Part shown: positions 10,503 to 21,368 of the stretch, in pieces
How the letters are laid out: each line of letters begins with the position of its first letter
Position numbering within the stretch: position 1 is the stretch's first letter
Assembly: GCA_947044365.1 (NCBI GenBank)
Contig: OX345651.1
Coordinates: 2,967,926 to 3,031,925 of the forward strand
Source: Petrosia ficiformis
Taxonomy: Eukaryota > Porifera > Demospongiae > Haplosclerida > Petrosiidae
Direction: 5' to 3'
Length of the DNA stretch: 64,000 nucleotides
The notes under the pieces: model-generated
Databases searched by the model: none
What the model was told of the DNA's origin: nothing
The model's input: the letters and a program-made list of their open reading frames with translations, nothing else
Program-made: the position numbers and the translations under genes

Positions 10503-11370
10503 TATTATTATTATTATACAAAACCACAAAGACGGCCCAGCTTAGAAATAGCCACAGAAACTACAATGGCTTAAAAAATTTAACAGCTGCAAGCTATGTG
10601 GTCATTTAAAACATATATACACACAGAGACAAATGGAATGAGAACATACTTAATAATAACTTATATTACTGAAGCGATCTTTATATAATATTATAACTAC
10701 AATTATTACACCTTGATGAGATACCAAACATCTGGCATTTTATTGATATTTTTGTTACAGTTTAGCTACTCTTGGTATATGTATGTATGTATGTATGTAA
10801 ACTAAGTGTGTATATAGTATATGTATGTATGTATATGTATAAAACATAATACTAATTCACTGCTGTTATTATGTCTAATACGATAATAATTATTATAGTA
10901 ATGATAGATTATTATAAGTAAATTTAATTATAAAGTGAGTTCACATTGAGTACTAAATGGTAATATCATTTAGTTAGGTGCCAACTCAATGTAAATGTAC
11001 TTTAATAATCCAATTAATCTTATCACTAGATCATGTACTACTGTTATGTAATTGTGGTAATGATAAATCACATTCTCATGTATTGTATGAATTCAGTTGT
11101 AACTGAAGCTTAACGATTTCCAAGGTTAATAGGTTACAAATTTATTTTTTGTTCTGACATTGTCCATACATATATATATTATACAACATGCAACATGCAT
11201 ATATACATATTATATACATACATACATTAACAAACAAATATATATATTATACATATTATATGCATGTTTATAATTATTATTATTATTCATTATTATTATA
11301 ATATTATTATTATGTATAATTATCATTATATATGTATATAATTTTAATATATAAAACCTGTAGAAACAGT
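10131..11370. other. Gene-free, microsatellite-rich region
   Basis: (TA)n at about 10,468-10,500 followed by attatt repeats, (tatg)n at about 10,778-10,797, and att-rich runs at 11,270-11,320. A short imperfect inverted repeat lies at about 10,940-11,002 (cacattgag and ctcaatgt). No coding evidence. Confidence 0.6.
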
Positions 11371-11374
11371 GATA

Positions 11375-11520
11375 ACATCTCCAATAAAACCTATTTTTCC
11401 TAGCTGCTTATAAGCACATTCAAGAAATAGCAGATAAGGTTTGTTAGCCTATTGTGCTGTTATCTCCTCAAAGGCGAGATGTACTCTTTATGAAAAGATG
11501 GGAAAAATGTCTCCATAAAA
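11375..11520 (+). pseudogene. Degenerate stefin exon 1-exon 2 fragment
   Basis: 11,390-11,438 matches stefin exon 1 (ctgcttataagcacattcaa, then gaaatagcagataag before a gtttgt donor), encoding the PA-x-K-x-IQEIADK signature but with an upstream stop. 11,474-11,515 matches the start of exon 2 (gcgagatgtactctttatga) with substitutions and an early stop. No exon 3 is found on this strand. Confidence 0.65.
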
Positions 11521-12019
11521 TCCTTTATTTCCTCCGTCATTAGATGTCTGGTATTACATTGTTGGACAAACGTCATGTACCGCTGATGCACCCACCCTTA
11601 ATATTTATCATAGTAACTTGATGCATAAAATAAATATTATAAGTTATGTATTATGGTACCATGGTTACTACCTGTACTGTATTTTGATACAATCATTACT
11701 GGTCACAAGAATGTTTTCTCACTTTTAACACCGAGATGTAAACAAGCCATGGGTGTAGTAAATTACATTACGTGTACCCATAATCAAATTATTCAATTAT
11801 ATATTTATTAGAATACAGTAAACTCTGTATTATAACTACCTTTCATCTAACATGTGTAATATATGAATGTATAATGTTATGTCTAGTTTGTTTTAGTTGG
11901 CTGCATTTATTTAACTATTATAATGAAGCCTTACCATAAATCATAGCATACAATATGAACTAGCTATGCGGCTAGTAAGCAACAATTTAAAAGTGTTAAT
12001 CATAGAACTTCAAAACCAC

Positions 12020-12290
12020 AACCAAGAATGATCAATTTCTCAAGTTATGCTTATACACCCCCACCTCTTCCAGATATCAATATGAATGTTCTTTTTCAGC
12101 CTCAGGAATTGTTACAACCTAATAATTTAAAGGGTAATATTGTGGAATGTGCTGGTATAGCTGAGATTAAATACCTTTAATGTAATAGCAGGTATATAAT
12201 GGTGGAAAAAATGTATGGAGACACATGATATGTGAGAGCTGTTAAAAGGCTGTCACTCGTGGACTACATATTACTTGATAGGTTCTGACC
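12020..12290 (-). pseudogene. Degenerate stefin exon 3 and exon 2 fragment
   Basis: On the minus strand, about 12,020-12,118 resembles exon 3 of the gene at 6,575-7,567 (matching atttctcaag and caatatgaatg blocks) but has an internal deletion. 12,172-12,290 resembles exon 2 (blocks ggagacacatgatatgtgag and ggtatata). Frames are broken. Together with the plus-strand remnant at 11,375 it looks like a decayed copy of the stefin pair, now convergent rather than divergent. Confidence 0.6.
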
Positions 12291-12706
12291 AGTGTCTCCA
12301 GATGATGAAAGCACTATTTCCCTAATGGAATTCAATTTTGTCCCTACATTACCTTGACACATCCCACATCCTTTTCTCCTAGACTTGAACTACACCATGA
12401 GAAAAGTTATTGATCTTTAGAAAAAACAAGACAATTATATAATACAATATTGTTACAAAGGAAACTAAACAGAACTCTCACTATCATACATATATATGAT
12501 GCTAGGCTCATTACACATATCAGAGCCTGGTATATAGTTCACACAGTCACTAGGTATAGACCCTTCAGTCTAAAATTAAAGTTAGTACAACAAGAAGGTC
12601 CAGAAATTTCCTAGATTGCTTCCCTGGTCCTTTATCCCTAACCCTGGAGATACTGGTTCTGAACTTCTGAGGATATTAGTAGCCCCCGGCGCCTAAGTAA
12701 AGGAAA

Positions 12707-15700
12707 ATGGCTGAACTTCCTAGTGATGTTCTCCTAGATGAATTAAAAGATATTAAAGTAAAGATTCAAGATATGGATTTTGTACATTTAGAAAGTTGTC
12801 ATAAAGAATTAGTACAAATAAAAATAAGGTATGTTTTAATTCACAAACGATTGATGGGACTACAATTTAAAAGTACCGACAGTTGATTATGTCAATAAGA
12901 CTTTCATCACTTCTTCAAGAAGTGATCACATGATCTAGTGCCATTCCTAGGATCCAGTGAAATACACAGACCAATTGCAAAGACAGTACGAGAAGTTTAG
13001 CTAATGACAAGGGCGGTCATACATTCCAAGTAGTCTCGCGTAGCCAGCCCCTCCCTGGCTACGCGAGACTTCATCCCAAGGCCATAGAGTGGTAATACGT
13101 TGCAAGGGCCCTTAATCAGCAACAAATAAACATCCATTCGTTTGTACTGTCTCTGCAGTTGGTCCGTATATTTCACTTGATCCCATTCCTTTGCTAAAAG
13201 CATGAATATAAAATATTTTTGCCACACCCATCAAATACTATATAGTCTCACGAACCACACCCTCACAAAAACGAAAGTGAGTCTGTTGACAATCCAATAC
13301 CAGAGTTGTGCAGTTCGAAATTAATTTGAAGAATAAGGACTTCCCAAGTTCTAACTATATGCACTTAGAAGGTTTTAACACTATATGCATTATATATTAT
13401 AGATATCTACTGTTTAGTATTTGCATGCCCAGTGGAACCGACCCTTCTGGAACAACTTAATGATGAATCTTGATTGGAAATTTTTTTTCCAGCTGCTTTC
13501 ATTACCTCGACTAAAACCTACATGATTTGCATTCTTGGAATTTATTTGCCAATATACACACTTCGATAACCCCGTATGTCGCCCTACCAAAGAGTTTCAC
13601 GTTCCGCCCCCCCCCCCCCTTGAGGAATTTTCTTAATGAAATCCTGCCCTGCCCTTTATCATACTAAATAATAATTATTTAAATCCACAATCCAATTGGC
13701 TTTGCCTATAGGAGCATTACACTATTTCAATGTCATGTATTTTTATATTTTTAAATAGCCACAAACTATAATTATAGTCATGTTTAAAATCTCCATGTTT
13801 CACAGACACACTGAATACAAAGAGATAACAGTAAAGATACAATTCCCTGATGATTACCCAAATAGCCTTTTAATTATCGAAACAAAAAGTAAAACTATTT
13901 GTATGAAAATGATTAAAGGACTTGAAAATATATGTGAACAAGAGCTAAGAAAAGAAATCGGAAGGCCCCAGGTTAGTTGATGATATATATATACCATGTC
14001 CTACAAAATGTGTACATGTACATGTATGTAGTACTATATGCCACCAGAAGTCATTGCTTACTATTCGTGATTGCTCTTCCTGGATACCTGATAATTGATC
14101 CTTTCTGCTAAGAATAAATTCAGAGGAGAAATAATAGTTACAATACCAAAAGTATGTCTAATTCAGCTAGTAAGCTTGCAAACATTACACTGCTGGATTA
14201 ATTACCAAAACCTTTCTAACAATAATCACAAAAAAAGTCTTTATCGTATTGCATGATATGTAGAATAAAGGTTCAATAGTAGAATTAGGGTGGTATTAAT
14301 AAATTACTACCCAAACTCTTGTACTCTTTTCTGTTGTGTAAATAAAAATTGTCACATTTTAAAACAAGATATATCTTGTTTTGCAATGTATCAATCATTG
14401 CTGATGGCACTAGTGTCTCTACTTTTCTGTGTACTTGAAAAGTGGGGCCTGAAGAAGTAAGTGTAACAGATCTTTGATGAAACTGAAGTACTCCTTCAAA
14501 GTTCTAATTAGTGACTTTCTCATGTCTGAAACTCAACAACTTATACTCACTTGTTAAAAGATTCTTGCATCATCTTTATACTAATGGTCAATGGTTCTAA
14601 CTTAGCTACGGTCATGCTGTTTTCCTGAAGAAAGAGTGTGTCTGTTTTTCTGTGGACTTCATCTCTATTCATACAATACCTATAGGATGGTTAATCCTAA
14701 CAAACTTCTCTCTATCAGTTTAAAATTCTTTTTGAATCTTCCTGCTAGTCTGTATATAGCTTGAGTGCACACTCCTTTATGCACCATGACCTTTAATTGA
14801 CCAAGCCCCTCAGAATGACACAAATTCCTTAACTACATATGCACTACATACTCACATATAAATGACACAAACATAATATACATATATACATTCAACCCCA
14901 TGGAAAGCAATCATAGAGATGGCCCTACAGGCCATACAAATGTGCCCTCTTATTGAGAACACTTATTTTAGAATAACTAATATTATGTGCATGTAATTAA
15001 CATAATATTTGCTTGATTCATAATTGTTACTTATGTATTGTAGATCATTACTACTGTGAAGTTTCTAAGTGATTTCATCTTAAATAATCCATTCATCGTT
15101 TGTTCTGAAGAGTTAAATTATATCAAGAAGGACATTTTTAGGTAAATGCTCACTTTCGCAATGTAACCTGATAATATGGAGGGTACAAAAATAAAACAAA
15201 AGGTCGTCTTATAGAGTGTTGTACTATTAGATAGTAAATGCATGTAAACGACGATTCAGCAATCTATACCTATATCAAGAGAAGGGAAACCTTATAGAAT
15301 GTTTTACTAAAACATATATCCACCAATGTATGTATTGTATACCTTATAATGGGAGAAACAGGAAAAAGGTATCTATGATTGCTTTAAGCACGGTGTGATG
15401 TCTAGCATTCAGTATTCATGTCATGCCTGAAACACAACAGTCTATTATAGTTATTATTTTGATTATCAACTCTTCTTACTCTTAAAAAAAAAGTTGTAGA
15501 ACTTTAGAAATGTATTTCGGCAGCTATTAGTTCCAGTTTCTACGGAAGCTACACAGTGTACATACAGTCAAGCAGCTTTCTTCCTGCTGCTCGAGTGCAC
15601 ATTCTATTATGCACCACGGCCATTAATTCACCAAACCCCCCCGGAATGATATAACTTCCTTAACCACGTATACAACATGTATGTGATACAAACATATAAA

Positions 15701-18700
15701 TATATTATAATTATATAATTATATAGATTCAGCCCCATGGAAAGCAATCATAGAGATGACCCTATGGGCCATAAAAACCAAAAACAAAGGTTACAAAACA
15801 ATAAGTCATCATACACATGTACACTGTATACAGAGTATTAGGCATTTATAAGTCAAAGGACATCATCAAACTTAATAGAAGTATTTACATGTACATGTAC
15901 CCTATGTGTAATTTAAATACATGTATGTGTATTTCACTGATCTTTGTGTACTCCACGCTAATCAGTGTTACCTTTTTGTTTAAGAAGCTGACAAACTTTG
16001 GTAGAAATACAATATAGTACATAAGTGGGGTAAGTGTGATAAGTGTAGAAAGTGTGGTACTTCAGAAAATAAGTACTGAAAACTACACAATTATAATGCT
16101 TTGTTGATAATGACAATATTTTAAAACTATTTTTTAATAGAGACAGAGATGAACTAAAGATAAAACAAAAAGCTGGAGTGATTATATACAAAGCTATAGA
16201 AGGAAGGTTTGTCCATTAATGAACTATACAAAACTCATAGTTGAATGTAGCATTACCATGATCGCCTCTATGTAAATCACGTCTTACAACATTATAATAA
16301 TTATTATAAATTATAAAGGCCATCCATGTTCACCTTAAAATCAGAGAAATGTTCATAACTTTAGTTTGCATCACCATCAATCTTCAGGGTTTCATTTAGA
16401 AAATTTGTTTAGGGGGAGCGAAGCGTGAATTTAAAGACTTTGAGGGGGCGGTATACAGGGTTATTGTAAACAAATTCCAAGGGAGGGCAACAGTATAGCA
16501 AGGGGGAGAGGAATGCCCTGCCCCCGCCCTAAATGAAGCCCTGGTTTTTCCTGCACCACTGTCACAATTATCCTTCTTCAATTTTCAATCTATTGCTTCA
16601 TTATTACAGTATAATCATGTATTAACCTAATAACATTAAACTATACACTGTTGTACATGTAATTTTATCACATCTTAATTTCAAGGTCATTGTGAATGTG
16701 AATAGACTTTACTGATTATTAATATGGTTATTAAAATTAGTGTTGAAACGAATACTGCTTCTTGGTATTCTAATACTCGCTTTTCTTAACGAATGAGTAC
16801 TATGTACAGTGTATACATGTACAACATGATTGGAATGATTTTTGAATTTCAGATATTTTATTGAAATCAAAGTCACTGTACCATTTCAGTATCCATCACA
16901 TCATGTAGAGTGAGTGTATCCATTGTCTGATAATCATTGTGTGAAACTACACATTTTAAACATGTTTTAGCCTAGATATAAAAGACACAAATTTACCAGG
17001 AGAGTTATTCCAAAACATAAAAGGACAATCAAAAGAAATTCTTAGAAAATGTATCGAACCACCCATTAAAAGAAAAGAGAGGTGATCTATTTTATCATTC
17101 AGTTTCTCTCTTGTATATAGTACATGTGTATATATGGTCTCTTGGGTGAGAAAAGTCCTCATACAGTGTTCTGCACAGGATATTTAGAGTGGTGGTTGGA
17201 TTCTACATTGCATTTAGTGCTGTTTATCCAGTTTATCTGTCTCAGTAGCCTATGTATGTATTATGTGAGTAGTGGTTAATTAATACTGAGTGGTGGTTAT
17301 TCCCGACCAGTGTAGCAGAACACTATGTATATATAAATTTGGTATGCAGAAAGAGCAACTATCGCTCTCTCTAGATATGTAATTTAGTTTTCTTCCTAAA
17401 TGGCCAAATATTGAGTATCATAGAGTGTTTAATCAAACCAAATGACCTTTTCATCATCCATTATGCTTACCTTTATTTATAGCGATCCTCTTTTTAAACC
17501 TCAACCTTCTTTAAGAAGAATCATGGAGTATTTAGTAATAGATTGCATTCGTAGACTACCCACAGAAAAGTGTCACATATGTAAAGAAATAGCTTTACCC
17601 TCAAACCCCAAGGTAAGATTGATCCAATGTAGTTATTTCATAATGTTAACACAAGAAATAATGTAACAGAAGTGAAATAAAATATAGTGTTGTCCCCAGA
17701 AAAATAAAGTAGATCAGTGATTATATTAGCCCCACCCAAAGCTCCACTCATTTCAAACTGACCATTCCCCTGCATTTTCCCTTGACTCTCTTCGTCTCTT
17801 TCCTCCCTCTTGAAATACAGCCTTACATCCATTTTGTATGCTGAAAAAGTACCATTGTTTTTAATTAATAATGCAAATATATATATATATTGTGACTTTA
17901 AGTAAATTAAACTACATTTACAATGAAATGACTACACTACATTATTACATGTACTACCGTAAATATGGAATTATTCGATCTAAGAATAATCTGTAAGAAA
18001 AAAAATCGTTTGAAGTAAGCCACATGGTCTATGAACGTCTGCCACATTAAACATTAATTTTAAAGATGGATGAATTTGATGTAGCTTGCTGCATACAGGG
18101 GAGGCTACCATGTCTCCAAAGCCATATGGCATGCTGTTGTTGGGGAATAGCTGGAGCGTTAGGGGCAGCAAGCATACACGAATATTGTTTTCTTCAAAGA
18201 GGCTATTGACAGAACTCGTGACTTGTCCTTTAAAAATTCTCCATTTTGACCAGGGCAGGATGTTCATCCCCCAATATATTCCAAACATTCTCTACATATT
18301 GTAAGATGATATTCCTTATATACTGTATGTAAGGAACATCATCATCAATCACTTCCCATATAGCACTGGTTCTCCTTGGACCAGTGCTTTGGGGAGTGAG
18401 TGATGTCCCAGTCAGGTGGAAATGTGTAGTGAGGGTGATATCGGTCCATTTTCCCCTGATAAATTACTTGCAATGGAAGGAAATCTCCCAAACTACTTCC
18501 ACAGAAGGCGGTCATAAATATTAAATAATACACTTCGAAGTTTGTCGCTACATTTCCCAGTACTACAATAAAATTAATTACTGAAACATTATAAATAATA
18601 ATTAATGAGGCGAGTGAAAAGTGTAGCGGCCAATTCCAGTATGGCCGCTACAGCTCCTACGCCATGGGACATACAATAACTACATGTATAACTAAAAAGG

Positions 18701-19125
18701 ATCATTTCCAAAAATGTGATCGGTTGTACAATAACTACATGTAGCTTTAGTATTATTCTTTAATGTTTACTTCCACTAAAAACTGAAATCTTTTCCATTT
18801 CAAACTTCATCATAGGATGTTGAAATTGATGAGCAGAATCCATTTTATGTTTATCGAGTGTACTGCAGTCATCTTTATCATTACAAATGTCTGGACACAT
18901 ATATGAAGACACCTCCATTTGGTGGTTAGAGACAATCACTCATGTTTGTTGAAATACAGTTATTTATCAATTATTTCAGGAGGTAAGAAGTGTCTTGCAT
19001 GTGGTCAGAGAATATTCCATGACAAATGGAATGTTCCTCCTAGACTTGCTGAAGACAGATGGGCACATCAAGAAGCTAAGAAAAGAGAGATTGCTGAAGT
19101 TGCTGAATTTTTAGGTTTCGACTGA
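12707..19125 (+). CDS. Putative RWD-RWD-RING protein (E3 ubiquitin ligase candidate), nine exons, 334 aa
   Basis: Exons: 12707-12828, 13806-13971, 15044-15141, 16141-16206, 16853-16909, 16971-17081, 17483-17612, 18816-18924 and 18980-19125. Every junction keeps GT-AG and frame. The product starts MAELPSDVLLDELKDIKVKI. Residues about 1-130 look like an RWD domain (YKEITVKIQFPDDYPNSLLI, with the YP turn). Residues about 130-230 form a second RWD-like unit (YFIEIKVTVPFQYPSHHVEL). Then a RING-type ligand set is spread over exons 7-9: C-H-I-C, then C-S-H-L-Y-H-Y-K-C, then C-L-A-C, i.e. C-x2-C...C-x-H-x2-H-x2-C...C-x2-C. The C-terminus is a charged helix (RLAEDRWAHQEAKKREIAEV). RWD plus RING suggests an E3 ligase that binds an E2 enzyme. 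I do not recognise a named orthologue. Confidence 0.83.
12945..13200. repeat. Foldback element in intron 1 of the RWD-RING gene
   Basis: A perfect hairpin gtctcgcgtagccag / ctggctacgcgagac at about 13,028-13,065 is flanked outward by related arms (aggatccagtgaaatacaca on the left; the inverted form of gggatcaagtgaaatata on the right, about 13,170-13,190). The whole forms an imperfect palindrome of about 240 bp. No ORF. The TAGTCTCG-type core resembles the termini of the 9-bp-duplication elements at 50,453. Confidence 0.7.
14365..14945. repeat. Interspersed repeat 'GGCC' family, copy in intron 2
   Basis: The end ccatggaaagcaatcataga followed by gatggccctacaggccata recurs at 15,727-15,775, 25,777-25,810 (inverted), 42,362-42,410 and 47,421-47,455 (inverted). 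Internal blocks (gcaccatgacc-attaattgacc, ttccttaactac, cacactagtgtctct-like) are shared in the same order, so the copies form one family of about 0.45-0.6 kb. No ORF. Confidence 0.8.
15345..15785. repeat. Interspersed repeat 'GGCC' family, copy in intron 3
   Basis: Same block order as the copy at 14,365-14,945. It begins near gtatctatgattgctt and ends attcagccccatggaaagca...gaccctatgggccataaaa. Orientation is the same as in intron 2. Confidence 0.78.
16386..16542. mobile_element. Small MITE with cagggtttcatttag termini (intron 4)
   Basis: Left end cagggtttcatttag (16,386) and right end ctaaatgaagccctg (ending 16,542) are near-perfect inverted repeats. CAGGG termini are often hAT-type, but I see no convincing 8-bp flanking duplication, so the family is left open. 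The interior is g/c-rich (gggggagcgaagcgtgaatt). Confidence 0.6.
17998..18533 (-). pseudogene. pogo/Tigger-like DDE transposase pseudogene, antisense in intron 7
   Basis: Minus-strand frames encode TAFCGSSLGDFLPLQVIYQG, then HPHYTFPPDWDITHSPKHWS (18,345-18,533), then FKGQVTSSVNSLFEENNIRV with CLLP (about 18,130-18,240). These are the conserved blocks of DDE_1 (jerky/Tigger-type) transposases, in the expected order. Frameshifts separate them (for example one extra T before the FKGQ block). Neither the DNA-binding N-terminus nor inverted termini are recognisable. Confidence 0.75.
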
Positions 19126-19266
19126 TCATTTTATATCATCTGTATTTATTATTATTCTTATATCTAATATTTCATCTAATATTTCATACTTATATAATTA
19201 TGTCTAACATCTATGATTATTTATTATAACAATATCCATAGCATCATACATGTCTTTGGATAGTCT

Positions 19267-19879
19267 TTAAGGTGGTACTAGGGAGTGGGCGGATGCGACT
19301 CCAATCAGTTTCAAAATAGAATATTATATAATATGACTCTAACCTGGTGTAATGGCAACCTTTATATCTTCTAATCACCTTTATAGGGTCCTGGAATTGA
19401 TAAAACATATATAAAATGTCCATTTTTGTAATCGCAATAAGTACAAAACGGAGAAAGCCACGCCCACCAATCATGGCGTGCACCAAGTACAATGCATTTA
19501 GAGAAAACAAATAGAGCCGTTTTCTGGAAATTCATTTTACTTTTATAGTTACAAGAGGCTGAAGAAAGCTGAATTCTGTAGCTTTTCACTGAAACCATAA
19601 AATCTACCTTTCTAGGCACTATCAAACTCCGATCTTTCTCAGACACCAACTACAGTTACCCGCCATTGTTTCCCACCCACCCACCACCCGTGGGGCGTGT
19701 TTAGGTTTGTTTCTGAAAATAAACTATCAGTGAAAACATTTAGGCCCAATAATTATACCCCCGGGTGAGTGTGGCTTCCAAAAAATACAGAATGGAACCA
19801 GATTGTATGCAGCAAGAAGCTTGCAAGACTAGAAACTGATTGGAGTAGCATCCGCCCACGGAAAAGACTACAACCTTAA
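19267..19879. mobile_element. MITE with TTAA target duplication, copy 1
   Basis: Element 19,271-19,875, flanked by ttaa on both sides (19,267-19,270; 19,876-19,879). The inverted ends share gtgggcggatgc(g/t)actccaatcag. A second copy in the opposite orientation lies at 46,516-47,161 and a fragment at about 44,247-44,345. TTAA duplications are made by piggyBac and Kolobok elements; the GG termini do not settle which. No transposase ORF. Confidence 0.85.
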
Positions 19880-19880
19880 A

Positions 19881-20126
19881 TTAGTGTTGTTTTAGTATGA
19901 CAATTGCAACCACGTTTAATTACATATATATCACTAACACTTAGTTTAGTTGTAGTTTATTAACTAAATATTAGGCTCATACTAAATCCCTTTTAGTTAA
20001 CTAACTAAAAAAGCCCATTATTGGCCAATTTTTGTTTTAGTTAATAACAGTACACTTGTACTGTAGTTAAAATGCCTTACTAAAAGTGGTTTTAGTTGTA
20101 GTTATAGTTAACTAAAACAACACTAA
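19881..20126. mobile_element. MITE with ttagtgttgttttagt termini
   Basis: Left end ttagtgttgttttagt (19,881) and right end actaaaacaacactaa (ending 20,126) are perfect inverted repeats. The interior is rich in ttagtta/taactaa motifs. Related ends appear near 5,695 and 31,187. It abuts the TTAA MITE on its left. Confidence 0.72.
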
Positions 20127-21287
20127 TGTGGATTATGTATAGTCAGTTTTCCTGAATACCATTCGTTGTATCATCATATAAGCTCTAGCTAGTGACTATC
20201 AGTTTCTTAATTATAATTATATTATAACTATTTTAGCTGAGTAAGAACTTCAAAAATTATGTAACTATTCTGTGTCCTTCCTTTATAAGCCTAGGTCTAG
20301 TCTTGGTATCAGATGTGAACTAAAATGTACCCAAAATGTGATAGATAGGTGTTCAAATTGACATCAAAATTTTGGCTTTGTAAATGAGATTGTGCTGATG
20401 TTGAAAGAAAGTATTTCATTCACAATAATGGTGTGTGGTAACTATATGATAATAGTAAGGTCTATTTCACTCCAATTTACAACGGAAATTACTTCAGTAT
20501 ACCTTGAATAGTTGAACTGCAAAATCTATAATACATGCACTGTTATACTTCAATGTGTGCAATCATAAATATCTTCCAAGCAGTTGCATCTATGTTTTTT
20601 TCTCTAACAAGCTTATGCCAACAGAGAAAGGAGTAAGCCAGATAGCTAAAACTAGTAAAAACAGCCTCCTTAACAAAACAAAGACAACACCAATAGGTAA
20701 TAAGTGATAAGAGTACGAACTAAAAAAAAAATTTAATACAAGATATGATTTTTTTAAAGATATGATACAGAGGTAGAAGACACAATATTCGAAACAAGGG
20801 AATTCCAAAAAGGAATAACAGTTATGAAAAATGAAAAATAATATGACGATGAGTTAACTGATGGTAAGTACAATGGGAGGTGATGAGAATGTCAAGATGG
20901 AGGGATAAGGTGAGGTATGAAAACATTCAAAGGGCTTAAAATTGATTCATTGTTAATGATTTACAAATGGATAAATTTTGAAAAGATCTCTTGGATAGTA
21001 AGGGCCATGGATTTGCTATATATCAGCTTGTGCTTTTAGTCACCACATATAATGTCTGTATAATTATACACATTCATGCACACACAGAACCCTTGTACGC
21101 AGGTGTGAACATGATTGTTAATAATTCAATCAGGATAAATTAATTATTTGTTGATGCAATCAGGATAAGGGATAGGTTTCCTTTTGCATCCAGTACTATA
21201 ATTATGATTATAGAGTGGTATACTCCATCCAGGAACAATAAAAAATGTAAACATAGATAATGTGATCAGGATAAGGATAGGGTTTCC
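20127..21287. other. Intergenic, nothing recognised
   Basis: No coding or repeat structure beyond a short repeated phrase, ggataagg...ggtttccttt, at about 21,160-21,185 and 21,265-21,290 just upstream of the next gene. That phrase could be a duplicated promoter or untranslated segment. Confidence 0.45.
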
Positions 21288-21368
21288 TTGACTCTACATA
21301 AATCATTTATAAACCAGTACTATAATTATAATTGTAGAGTTTGTGAGACCTGCTATAATAACGAGAGT

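Noticed and set aside
10324..10609. Overlapping ORFs on both strands around the (TA)n tract
   Set aside because: Low-complexity translations of a microsatellite (YIYIYI), not genes.
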